From: BMS3ABIN03 sp964418885
GTDB lineage: Bacteria > Bacteroidota > Ignavibacteria > Ignavibacteriales > Ignavibacteriaceae
Length of the DNA stretch: 21,372 nucleotides
Direction: 5' to 3'
Assembly: GCA_964418885.1 (NCBI GenBank)
Contig: CAYQNW010000064.1
Coordinates: 1-21,372 of the forward strand
Shown: piece after piece, positions 8,047-15,933 of the stretch
Position numbering within the stretch: the first letter of the stretch is position 1
Layout of the letters: each line of letters opens with the position of its first letter
Notes under the pieces: model-generated
Database searches by the model: none
Seen by the model: only the letters and a program-made list of their open reading frames with translations
Told to the model about the DNA's origin: nothing
Position numbers and translations under genes: made by a program

Positions 8047-8121
8047 ATGATCGTTGGCTTAATTATAATGATAACTGTTACGTCGTTCGTGTTTTGGCTA
8101 ATAAGTTATGGGAAATCATAA
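8047..8121 (+). CDS. Candidate 24-residue single-helix membrane protein
   Basis: A short ORF beginning MIVGLIIMITVTSFVFWLIS and ending YGKS. Almost the whole peptide is one hydrophobic helix of about 20 residues with a short polar, lysine-containing C-terminus. AGAGGG at 8037-8042 sits four bases before the ATG, and a strong intrinsic terminator follows 36 bp after the stop, so the ORF looks like a complete independent transcription unit. Such peptides often act as accessory subunits of membrane complexes (the CydX, CcoS and KdpF types are examples), but this sequence does not match any of them by eye and no partner gene is adjacent. The alternative is that the transcript is a small RNA with a chance ORF. 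Confidence 0.55.
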   Translation: MIVGLIIMITVTSFVFWLISYGKS

Positions 8122-8157
8122 ACTTAACTAAATTTTCCATAGTATATAATCAAAATT

Positions 8158-8189
8158 AAAAATCTACCAGCTTCGGTTGGTAGATTTTT
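8158..8189 (+). terminator. Intrinsic terminator with UUCG tetraloop
   Basis: AAAAATCTACCA pairs with TGGTAGATTTTT (12 bp). The stem extends inward by a G-T and a C-G pair to close a cTTCGg tetraloop (loop 8172-8175). The T-run continues past the stem. This is the strongest terminator in the window and separates the small ORF from tadA. Confidence 0.88.
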
Positions 8190-8273
8190 TTATTGCTTTT
8201 CCTACTCTTTTCAATTATCCTTTATATCTTTACACTGTAATAATCCAAGCATATTTGTAAATAATTCATAAAA

Positions 8274-8750
8274 ATGATCTTTTCTGAAAAGACTTATAGC
8301 TTTATGTTTTCTGCTCTTCAGGAAGCAGAAAAAGCACTTATGGATAAAGAAGCTCCGATAGGCGCAGTTGTAGTTAGGGATGAAAAAATAATCGGCAGAG
8401 GTTATAACCAGGTTGAAAGATTAAAAGATCCAACTGCACATGCAGAGATGATAGCAATTACAGCAGCTTCAAATCATTTTGGAAACTGGAGACTTGATGG
8501 ATGTTCGATCTATGTTAGTCTTGAACCCTGTATTATGTGCACCGGCGCTATACTCGCTTCACGAATTAGCGAATTATATTTCGCTGCTTTTGATCCTAAA
8601 TTTGGTGCCTGCGGCAGCGTACACAATCTTGCAGAAGAAAGTAAAACAAACCATACCGTGAAAGTATATTCCGGAATCTATTCGGAGGAAAGTAAAAATC
8701 TTCTTTCAAAGTTTTTTAAAGAGGTTAGAAATACTTCGATGCAAAGTTAA
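8274..8750 (+). CDS. tadA: tRNA-specific adenosine-34 deaminase
   Basis: A 158-residue zinc deaminase that converts A34 to inosine in the wobble position of tRNA-Arg(ACG). The cytidine-deaminase-fold signatures are complete: HAE at 56-58 (zinc ligand His56, proton-shuttle Glu58) and EPCIMC at 84-89 (zinc ligands Cys86 and Cys89). Further family marks are NWRLDGC at 71-77 and the ALASRI-like and FDPKFGACGS segments that follow the zinc site, which favour TadA over guanine or riboflavin-pathway deaminases. Length is usual for TadA. A terminator precedes the gene; adk follows after 87 bp on the same strand and may be read from the same transcript. Confidence 0.9.
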   Translation: MIFSEKTYSFMFSALQEAEKALMDKEAPIGAVVVRDEKIIGRGYNQVERLKDPTAHAEMIAITAASNHFGNWRLDGCSIYVSLEPCIMCTGAILASRISELYFAAFDPKFGACGSVHNLAEESKTNHTVKVYSGIYSEESKNLLSKFFKEVRNTSMQS

Positions 8751-8837
8751 GTGAATCATAAATCTATATATGAAATATCCTTACTTGATAAAAAAAACGA
8801 ATAGTAATAATTTGCTAATTAAAATATTGAAATTATT

Positions 8838-9482
8838 ATGCGTATAATCCTATTTGGTGCTCCAGGGGTTGGTAAAGGAACCCAGGCAAAAATCTTATCT
8901 TCAAAATTAAATGTTCCACACATCTCAACAGGTGATATTCTTCGGCACTCTGTTAAAGATCAAACAGAATTAGGAAAAAAGGCACAGGTCATAATGAACC
9001 GTGGTGATCTGGTTCCTGATGATATTATGATCGGTATTATTAAGGAACGCTTGAATAAACCTGATAGCAAAGAAGGATTTATTCTTGATGGTTTTCCTCG
9101 AACTGAAATTCAGGCTGTTGCTTTAGATAAACTTTTTAAAGAATTAGGCATCAAAGAATTTAAAGTAATCAATATCGATGCCGATGAAAATGAAATAGTA
9201 AAACGACTGAACAACAGAAGAGCCTGTAACAACTGCGGTAAAATCTTTACACTCGAGCAAATTGAGGGATTAAATAAATGTCCGAATTGTAATACCGAAA
9301 ATAGTTTTTATCTTCGGGATGATGATAAAGAAGAAGTTATCAGGAACAGAATGGAAGTTTTTAAAGCCAGCACTATGCCAGTGTTAAATTATTACAACGG
9401 TAGATGCGATGTTATTACAATAAACGGCATTGGAAACATTGATAAAGTAAACGATTCAATTATTATTGCTTTGAATAAATAA
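8838..9482 (+). CDS. adk: Adenylate kinase (zinc-LID form)
   Basis: A 214-residue cytosolic enzyme that interconverts ATP + AMP and 2 ADP (EC 2.7.4.3). The P-loop GAPGVGKGT is at 7-15, the AMP-binding HISTGD at 28-33 and DGFPRT at 84-89. It is the long form with a LID domain, and the LID carries four cysteines (Cys130, Cys133, Cys148, Cys151 in CNNC and CPNC), the structural zinc site known from Gram-positive and many other bacterial enzymes. Arg160 with DD and RNRMEVF supply the usual phosphate-binding arginines. It converges on ftsE with only four bases between the stop codons. Confidence 0.96.
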   Translation: MRIILFGAPGVGKGTQAKILSSKLNVPHISTGDILRHSVKDQTELGKKAQVIMNRGDLVPDDIMIGIIKERLNKPDSKEGFILDGFPRTEIQAVALDKLFKELGIKEFKVINIDADENEIVKRLNNRRACNNCGKIFTLEQIEGLNKCPNCNTENSFYLRDDDKEEVIRNRMEVFKASTMPVLNYYNGRCDVITINGIGNIDKVNDSIIIALNK

Positions 9483-9486
9483 GTAT

Positions 9487-10167
9487 TTATTCTTGTTTTT
9501 CTTTTTTCTTTACTACAGCTTTAAATGCTCTTCCATTTTCCAGCTTAATTATCCGAGTATTCATCCGTTTCACAATTTCATAATTGTGTGTAGCCACTAA
9601 AATCGCTGTTCCCCTCTTATTAATCTTGGTTAAGATATCCAATATTTCTCTCGAAGTTTCAGGATCCAGATTACCCGTAGGTTCATCCGCAAGAATCAGG
9701 ATAGGATCGTTTAACAAAGCTCTGGCAATTGCAACTCTCTGCTGCTCGCCTCCGGAAAGTTGTTCTGGCAGGTTCAATCTTTTATGTGAAAGTCCAACTT
9801 CAGATAGTACATCATTTATCTTCTTCCTGATTTCTTTACCCGGTGTGTTGGTTACTTCAAGAACAAAAGCAAGGTTATCATAAATACTTCTATCCTGAAG
9901 TAATTTAAAATCCTGAAAAATTACCCCTAGCTTTTTTCTGAGTGCAGGAAGCTGTCTTGGTTTTATAGATGTTGTATCATAATCACCAACTCTTACATAA
10001 CCGGAAGTTGGAAAAATATTCATATAGATAAGTTGTAGTAAAGTGCTTTTCCCTACCCCGCTTTTTCCAATTAGAAAAGCAAATTCTCCTTCCTCCAGTT
10101 CAAGATTCAGATCAGTAAAAACTGTCTGGTTGGAATATTTAAATTCTACGTTTTGAAATGTCAGCAT
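9487..10167 (-). CDS. ftsE: FtsE-type ABC transporter ATPase (cell division)
   Basis: A 226-residue ABC ATPase. Walker A GKSGVGKST (34-42), Q-loop Gln85 (VIFQDFKLL), signature LSGGEQQR (137-144), Walker B ILILADE (156-162) with the D-loop GNLDP, and switch His194 (ATHNY). The VIFQDFKLLQDRS-YDNLAF stretch and overall size are typical of FtsE, which with the membrane protein FtsX activates peptidoglycan hydrolases at the division site. No ftsX is next to it: downstream is convergent adk, upstream a methyltransferase gene. Separate ftsE and ftsX are common in Bacteroidota-related genomes. LolD- or MacB-type ATPases are the main alternative. The start overlaps the upstream methyltransferase gene by 29 bp, suggesting coupled translation. 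Confidence 0.85.
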   Translation of the reverse strand: MLTFQNVEFKYSNQTVFTDLNLELEEGEFAFLIGKSGVGKSTLLQLIYMNIFPTSGYVRVGDYDTTSIKPRQLPALRKKLGVIFQDFKLLQDRSIYDNLAFVLEVTNTPGKEIRKKINDVLSEVGLSHKRLNLPEQLSGGEQQRVAIARALLNDPILILADEPTGNLDPETSREILDILTKINKRGTAILVATHNYEIVKRMNTRIIKLENGRAFKAVVKKKEKQE

Positions 10168-10906
10168 AATTACTATCGAGCTTTAATATGAATTGAACAC
10201 GATCCGAATCCGAGTTTCCATCTTTGAATGTAAATGTCTCAAAACAGTTAGCCACATACAAACCTGATTTTGTAATTAAATCGAAGTAAGTTTCAAATTT
10301 ATAAATTTTCTGTTTATGAACTTCCCTGAACTTATTGCCTTCTTGGTCAATAAAATCAAAAATATTTTTATGAATTCTGATGTTTCTTTGAAATTTACTT
10401 TTTCGTTTGAATTCGTATCCATCACACTTTCCTTCTGTTATATAAGATTCCAAAAAATCCAGGCTGTTATTCTCAAGGCTTACATCGAATGTGAAAATCC
10501 CTGATGGATACAAAACTTTTTTTATCTCGCTGAATAAAGTTAACAATTTTCTTTTACTTAAAAGATAGTTTACACTATCGAAAGTTGAAATAATAAGATC
10601 AAATTTTTTATTGAATGGCAGCAAAGTCATGTCACAGCATACTTTCTGCAAATTTTCCTCTTTATTTTGTTTAAGCATAAAGTAGGACAAATCCGAAACA
10701 AGGATACGAGGATAATTCTTCGAAAGGATTGAAGCGAGTCTGCAATTACCTGAGGATAGTTCAAGCACCTCAGGATTAATTTTTTTAAAAAATCTCTTTG
10801 CTATTTTGATTATGTAATTTGCCCACTCTTCATAATCCACGTCCCCCATCAATTCGTCATAAATGATGGAGACTAATTTATATGGTTTTATTTTATCCTG
10901 AGGCAA
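10139..10906 (-). CDS. Class I SAM-dependent methyltransferase, substrate unknown
   Basis: A 255-residue protein with the seven-stranded methyltransferase fold. The N-terminus has YDELMGDVDYEEWANYI (16-32), then motif I VLELSSGNCRLA (47-58, a degenerate form of the glycine-rich E-G-G loop), acidic Asp72 in SDLS, CDMTLLPF (91-98) and FDLIISTFDSVNYL (102-115), and VLYPSGIFTFDVS further on. Small-molecule or protein substrates are equally possible. The start appears to be TTG at 10906, inside the end of pdxA (14-bp overlap) with GGAAGAAGA directly before it, and the 3' end overlaps ftsE by 29 bp. Position between pdxA and ftsE gives no clear functional hint. Confidence 0.75.
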   Translation of the reverse strand: MPQDKIKPYKLVSIIYDELMGDVDYEEWANYIIKIAKRFFKKINPEVLELSSGNCRLASILSKNYPRILVSDLSYFMLKQNKEENLQKVCCDMTLLPFNKKFDLIISTFDSVNYLLSKRKLLTLFSEIKKVLYPSGIFTFDVSLENNSLDFLESYITEGKCDGYEFKRKSKFQRNIRIHKNIFDFIDQEGNKFREVHKQKIYKFETYFDLITKSGLYVANCFETFTFKDGNSDSDRVQFILKLDSNYADISKRRI

Positions 10907-11888
10907 TCTTCTTCTTCCGGTTCTTTACAATTCTGCGAGCATATTTGTACGCCTGGATCATGCTCGATTCATCAGCAATATATTTGTTGGCGATATCATA
11001 CGCAACACCGTGATCCGGCGAGGTTCTTACGATTGGCAATCCAGCAGTATAGTTTACGCCTCTTCCAAAATTGATCATTTTGAAAGGTATCAAAACCTGA
11101 TCATGATACATTCCAAGAACTAAATCATAATTTTTATGCAATTTATTTGCAAAAAATGCATCCGGTGAAAAAGGACCTTCAATATTGAGTTTAACTGAAA
11201 ATTGTTTGATTATCGGCTGAATAATCTTTTTTTCTTCATTACCAATCATTCCACCTTCACCAGCATGTGGATTTAAACCCAGTACCCCAATTTTAGGATT
11301 AATTATTCCCAAATCGAATTTTAGTGTATGCAGGATTACATTTAATGTATCCCTTAACCTTTTAGAATTCAATAAGTTAGGGATTCTCTTTAACGGCTCG
11401 TGAATGGTTAACAGCGCTGCATTCATTTTACGGGACAGAAAAGTCATAACGTAATTTTTTGATCCTGACCATTTAGCAAACATCTCCGTTTGCCCGGGGA
11501 ATTTTATCCCGGCCATTCGTAAAGCTGTTTTTGACACGGGTGCAGTAACCACCGCGTCGCTTGCTCCCAATTTAAGTGACTGGTAAGATTTAACCAAAGA
11601 TTGAAATGCGGTTAGACCAGAAGAAATAGTCGGGAAACCTTTCTTTGTTTTTATTTTTCCGATATTTATTATCGTAACCTGATAAGAAGAACTATTTTTA
11701 TTATTCCTGACTATTTCATAATCGAAAGACGGATTAAGAAATGAAAATGTAGTATCTAAAACATTTGAAGGACAAATAAAGAAAAATTTTGTGGAAGGAT
11801 TTTTTACGGTAATTTTATTTAAAGCTTTTACAACAATTTCGGGTCCTATACCATTGATATCTCCGCAGGTAAAAACAAACTTTAGCAT
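10893..11888 (-). CDS. pdxA: 4-hydroxythreonine-4-phosphate dehydrogenase
   Basis: A 331-residue NAD-dependent, metal-requiring enzyme that oxidises 4-phosphohydroxy-L-threonine in the DXP-dependent pyridoxal phosphate pathway (EC 1.1.1.262). Signatures: GDINGIGPEI (9-18), TAPVSK (115-120), LNPHAGEGG (205-213), YHDQVLIPFK (261-270) and RTSPDHGVAYDIA (288-300). The three metal ligands are His163, His208 and His262, all present. The usual GHTE substrate-binding motif reads GQTE here (Gln133 where E. coli has His). PdxA2-type enzymes of other pathways are an alternative, but no such pathway genes are present. The start overlaps the stop of the upstream GWxTD gene by one base (TAATG). Confidence 0.92.
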   Translation of the reverse strand: MLKFVFTCGDINGIGPEIVVKALNKITVKNPSTKFFFICPSNVLDTTFSFLNPSFDYEIVRNNKNSSSYQVTIINIGKIKTKKGFPTISSGLTAFQSLVKSYQSLKLGASDAVVTAPVSKTALRMAGIKFPGQTEMFAKWSGSKNYVMTFLSRKMNAALLTIHEPLKRIPNLLNSKRLRDTLNVILHTLKFDLGIINPKIGVLGLNPHAGEGGMIGNEEKKIIQPIIKQFSVKLNIEGPFSPDAFFANKLHKNYDLVLGMYHDQVLIPFKMINFGRGVNYTAGLPIVRTSPDHGVAYDIANKYIADESSMIQAYKYARRIVKNRKKKIASG

Positions 11889-13162
11889 TATCCTTCAACT
11901 AAAATGAAGTTACCCGTTCCGTCTTTATCAACAAAAACAAATTTTTGTTTATTATTGCTGTAAATCCATGTTTCAACAACATAGCCGTATTCATCTGAAG
12001 AACGTTCAATTTTATCCGGCTTACCGTACCTTATATATACCTTTCCTCTATCTGTGGAAATTCCATTTCTCTTTGTAAGATTTCTGAACTTCGAAGCAGC
12101 ATAGTCTATACGTGAATAAAATTCTTCCATCAGTTCATTATACTTTGTAGCAGGGGTAGGATCATATTTTTTCCAGTACTCATTCAATTCTTCTTTGTAA
12201 TCATCTTCATCTGCATCCAGCATTTTATCAACAACTTTTTCATCTTCAATGTACTGTAACATTTCAATCGCAAACTCAGGATTTCTCAAGGAGAAAGGTT
12301 TATCAATCCAATCTACGTGAATTGTAAATTCAGCAGATTCATCATCTTCATTTTCTTTAATATTTAGTTTTACTTTTCCCTCACTGAGCTGAGTGCTAAA
12401 ATTGTTAAGTACAAAATTTTTGGTTGGGTGAATCGATTCAATCCTTCCAAGATATAATCTATCATTGCACTCAGAAATAGTTAATCCCGATAAATATGAT
12501 TCTGTAGTTGATTTGGTAATAGTTTCATCATCATTATTTTTCAATTCGACGGTAAGTTTTTGAACCGACGTATCGGCAACCGGAATTACTAACTGAAATT
12601 CCTTTGAACTATATGGAATACTTCCGGAATGGTTTACAATCAAAGGGAACTGATTACCATTACAATTACTATCTGAGAAATCAACAATAACAGGATTAAA
12701 AATACCTGATTCAATAATTTCGGATGTTGTTATATGTTCCGGTGCTAATTTTATTTCCTTTTCAGAATTCAAATCATTTAATACTCCGTTCAGATCGTAT
12801 TCATCAGCTTCGAGCTTGAAGCTGATTATCCCCTGGACAGATGCATCTTTATTCTGAGTGATTTCAAAATTATCTGCGGTAACTTTCTTATCCTGGAAAT
12901 TCCTGACGACCAGTTCATCATCTTTCAAAACTTCAACCATAATTCGCAATGAAGCTTTAAAGTTATTACCCGCTTTTTCAAATACAAGGAGTTTATATGG
13001 GATTCTATACAGATAGGAAATTACAACTGTTCTGCCTGTATCCGGCATTACATTTATAGTGGGTTTTATCTGCAAAGGATTTGGAAATGAGTCGGACCTT
13101 AATCTCGGTTGACTATAGATTGCAAAATTCAGGAAAATAAAAATTAAGAATAATTTTTTCAC
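11888..13162 (-). CDS. Exported GWxTD-domain protein
   Basis: A 424-residue protein with an N-terminal Sec signal peptide (1-18, MKKLFLIFIFLNFAIYSQ). The first two thirds look like beta-rich extracytoplasmic domains. The C-terminal GWxTD domain is clear: EYWKKYDPTPATKYNELMEE (328-347), then TDRGKVYIRYGKPDKIE (370-386). The motif naming the family reads NGISTD here instead of GWxTD. These proteins are frequent in Bacteroidota, Ignavibacteriota and Acidobacteriota; their function is unknown, and the domain is often found in envelope proteins. It forms a coupled pair with pdxA (1-bp stop/start overlap), although no metabolic link is evident. Confidence 0.82.
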   Translation of the reverse strand: MKKLFLIFIFLNFAIYSQPRLRSDSFPNPLQIKPTINVMPDTGRTVVISYLYRIPYKLLVFEKAGNNFKASLRIMVEVLKDDELVVRNFQDKKVTADNFEITQNKDASVQGIISFKLEADEYDLNGVLNDLNSEKEIKLAPEHITTSEIIESGIFNPVIVDFSDSNCNGNQFPLIVNHSGSIPYSSKEFQLVIPVADTSVQKLTVELKNNDDETITKSTTESYLSGLTISECNDRLYLGRIESIHPTKNFVLNNFSTQLSEGKVKLNIKENEDDESAEFTIHVDWIDKPFSLRNPEFAIEMLQYIEDEKVVDKMLDADEDDYKEELNEYWKKYDPTPATKYNELMEEFYSRIDYAASKFRNLTKRNGISTDRGKVYIRYGKPDKIERSSDEYGYVVETWIYSNNKQKFVFVDKDGTGNFILVEG

Positions 13163-13243
13163 ATCAATTTTTTTACTGTAAATATCCCTCTCTTTAGATC
13201 GTAATTCAATGGTATTTTAAATGTACGATCTTCGGTTTCTGCT

Positions 13244-14497
13244 TTAGTTGTTCATGTTCTTCAGGAATTCTTTATTATTTTTTGTTCCTCTCATTTTATC
13301 AAGTAAGAATTCCATTGCTTCGATAGGATTAAAATCACTGAGAATTTTTCTTAATATCCAGATTTTTGCTAATTCATCTTCTTTTAGCAGAAGTTCTTCT
13401 TTTCTGGTTCCTGAACGATTCACATCTATTGCCGGGAAGATTCTTCTGTCACTCAGATCACGATCAAGTACAAGTTCCATGTTGCCTGTACCTTTGAACT
13501 CTTCGAATATTACATCATCCATTCGGCTTCCGGTCTCTATAAGTGCAGTTGCTATAATAGTCAGACTTCCGCCGTCTTCAATATTACGAGCAGCACCGAA
13601 GAATCTTTTTGGTTTTTGTAATGCATTCGAATCAACGCCACCGGAAAGAATTCTTCCACTGTGAGGAACAACAATGTTATGTGCACGTGCAAGTCGTGTA
13701 ATACTATCTAAAAGTATAACCACATCTTCTTTTGCTTCTACTAATCTTTTTGCTTTTTCTATAACCATATCCGCAACCTGTACATGCCGTTCTGCAGGTT
13801 CATCAAAAGTTGAGCTTATAACTTCACCCTGAACGGAACGTTCCATATCTGTAACTTCTTCAGGTCTTTCATCTATCAGCAAAACAATGAGTTTTATTTC
13901 AGGACTGTTTCTTGTAATTGAGTTCGCAATTTTCTGAAGTAGGATTGTTTTCCCACTTTTAGGTGGTGATACAATAAGACCTCTCTGTCCCCTGCCAATC
14001 GGGGAAAGCATATCCATTACACGCATAGAATATTCACCCGGGGCAGATTCAAGATTTACTTTTTTAGTCGGATAAACCGGTGTAAGATTATCAAAAAGAG
14101 TTCTTCCTCTTACCTTATCGGGTTCAATTCCGTTGACAGCTTCTACCCTTAACAGTGCATAAAATCTTTCACCTTCCTTGGGAGGACGAACCTGCCCGCT
14201 GATAAAATCTCCGGTACGAAGACTGAATTTTTTAATTTGGGAAGGAGATACATAAATATCATCCGGTGAAGGAAGATAATTATAATCGGAAGAACGCAGA
14301 AAGCCGTAACCATCGGGAAGAACTTCGAGAACACCTTTTGAGAATGTCAATCCATCCTTTGCAGTTTGAGCTTCCAGGATTCTGAAAATAAGTTCCTGTT
14401 TCCGAAGATCACTAAAACCATTGATGTTCAATTCCTTAGCGATTTCATTTAATTCAACGATCTTCTTTGATTTTAGTGAAGAAATATCCATTGGCAT
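13244..14497 (-). CDS. rho: Transcription termination factor Rho
   Basis: A 417-residue hexameric RNA helicase. The N-terminal Rho_N helical domain (5-45, NEIAKELNINGFSDLRKQ) is followed by the RNA-binding cold-shock-like domain (DGYGFLR at 62-68, DDIYVSPSQIKKF). The ATPase part has Walker A SPPKSGKTI (177-185), the catalytic Glu in LIDERPEEV (Glu210), Walker B VVILLDSITR (259-268), the Q-loop segment around LQKPKRFFGAARN (293-305) and the arginine finger region GTRKEELL (363-370). Length is like E. coli Rho; the long disordered N-terminal insertion seen in many Bacteroidota Rho proteins is absent. The 182-bp leader to folC has no clear hairpin. Second ATG at 14491 is an alternative start. 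Confidence 0.96.
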   Translation of the reverse strand: MPMDISSLKSKKIVELNEIAKELNINGFSDLRKQELIFRILEAQTAKDGLTFSKGVLEVLPDGYGFLRSSDYNYLPSPDDIYVSPSQIKKFSLRTGDFISGQVRPPKEGERFYALLRVEAVNGIEPDKVRGRTLFDNLTPVYPTKKVNLESAPGEYSMRVMDMLSPIGRGQRGLIVSPPKSGKTILLQKIANSITRNSPEIKLIVLLIDERPEEVTDMERSVQGEVISSTFDEPAERHVQVADMVIEKAKRLVEAKEDVVILLDSITRLARAHNIVVPHSGRILSGGVDSNALQKPKRFFGAARNIEDGGSLTIIATALIETGSRMDDVIFEEFKGTGNMELVLDRDLSDRRIFPAIDVNRSGTRKEELLLKEDELAKIWILRKILSDFNPIEAMEFLLDKMRGTKNNKEFLKNMNN

Positions 14498-14679
14498 ACT
14501 TATACCCTATTTATTTTGTACTAGAATTATTTACGGTCGTATTTAACAATTATTATTTTAAGTGATTTAAACCTGATTTGATACCGGGGAATTTAATTCA
14601 AATAATTCTTGTTTTGTGTTGATAGGAACACGAGGTACATCTGAAAATTAAATCTATTTTACAGTAATGTCAAGCAGAA

Positions 14680-15933
14680 TTATCGCTGTAACTTACTTTT
14701 CACCTCGCCGAGCAGGTACATACTGCCCAGTACCACAAGACAATTTTCCTTCCTGCCTTTCAAAAAATTATCAATCAGATCGATTCCTTCCGGTTCTTCA
14801 ACAGCATTAATATTGAAACCATCGCATATTTTTTTCAATTCATCTATTTTTGCTGAACGTTCATTATCTAATTGAGTCAGATGAATTACATCGAAAGATT
14901 TGCTTAGTTCACTCAGCATTTTCTCGATGGCTTTATCTCTCATAACTCCAAACAATAAAGTCTTTTCCTGATATTTACTTGCTGACTTATTAAATTCCGA
15001 AAGAAATCCCTGTACCCCGGCAATGTTATGTGCTGAATCCAATATGATGTCCGGATCTTTATGTAAGTATTCAAACCTGCCCTCTATACCGGTATTTTTA
15101 ATGACATTAGTAATGCCGTGAATAATTTTCCGATTATTATCAAGCACCAAAGTGTTGGAAACAACTAATGCTGCAAGTGCGGAGTTGTAAACCTGGTATT
15201 TTCCTTTAAGTGGTACATTCCATTCGTCTAATTCCATTTCTTCAGTGTACAATTCCAGACGATCATCCTTTTCATTAATATATTCATCAAGTCTGAACAA
15301 TTCACATCCTTCTTCATTACATTTTATTTTAACTACATCATCTGCTCCCGAATCAAGTAAACCAGTGAAAACTTTTGCACCCCGTTTAATTATAGCTGCT
15401 TTTTCTTTTGCAATACTTGTAATTTCATTACCAAGAACATTTGTATGCTCAAGACTAATAGATGTAATTACAACAGCAACTGGATTAAGAACATTTGTTG
15501 CATCAAGTCTTCCGCCTAAACCGGTTTCAATTACAGCATAATCTACACTCCTGTTTGAAAAATATTCGAAGGCTAATGCAGTTGTAACTTCAAAAAAGGT
15601 AAGTTCGCGATCAATGATGTAGTCCCAATGTTTGGTAATAAACCTGGTAACATATTCATTTCCAATTTGCACACCATTTATTATAATCCGTTCATTAAAA
15701 TTTACAAAGTGAGGTGATGTATAAAGACCTGTTTTATAACCGCATTCCATCAGAATGCTTGCAATGAATGCAGCAGTGCTTCCCTTCCCATTTGATCCAG
15801 CAATGTGAATCGTTTTTAAATTTCTTTGTGGATTATTAATATGATCTAAAAAGTTCTTTACATTATCCAGACCAAGCTTTACACCGAAAGTATGAAGCCT
15901 GAATAATTTTTCAAGTGCAGAATTTATATCCAT
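14680..15933 (-). CDS. folC: Folylpolyglutamate synthase / dihydrofolate synthase
   Basis: A 417-residue Mur-ligase-family enzyme that adds glutamate to dihydropteroate and/or reduced folates using ATP. P-loop GSNGKGST (46-53), YTSPH (71-75), ETGLGGRLDATN (136-147), Mg-binding His163 in LEHTNVLG, and the KEKAAIIK segment (176-183) are all present, as is DSAHN in the C-terminal domain. It is a single-copy type in this window, so whether it has both activities cannot be said. ATG 15933 overlaps the pyrD stop by one base (TAATG), so it is translated from the pyr transcript. The link of folate with pyrimidine synthesis in one operon is consistent with nucleotide supply. Confidence 0.95.
   Translation of the reverse strand: MDINSALEKLFRLHTFGVKLGLDNVKNFLDHINNPQRNLKTIHIAGSNGKGSTAAFIASILMECGYKTGLYTSPHFVNFNERIIINGVQIGNEYVTRFITKHWDYIIDRELTFFEVTTALAFEYFSNRSVDYAVIETGLGGRLDATNVLNPVAVVITSISLEHTNVLGNEITSIAKEKAAIIKRGAKVFTGLLDSGADDVVKIKCNEEGCELFRLDEYINEKDDRLELYTEEMELDEWNVPLKGKYQVYNSALAALVVSNTLVLDNNRKIIHGITNVIKNTGIEGRFEYLHKDPDIILDSAHNIAGVQGFLSEFNKSASKYQEKTLLFGVMRDKAIEKMLSELSKSFDVIHLTQLDNERSAKIDELKKICDGFNINAVEEPEGIDLIDNFLKGRKENCLVVLGSMYLLGEVKSKLQR

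Noticed and set aside
13248..13664. 138-codon forward frame inside rho
   Set aside because: Antisense shadow of a strongly conserved rho; Ser/Leu-rich with no motif or ribosome binding site.
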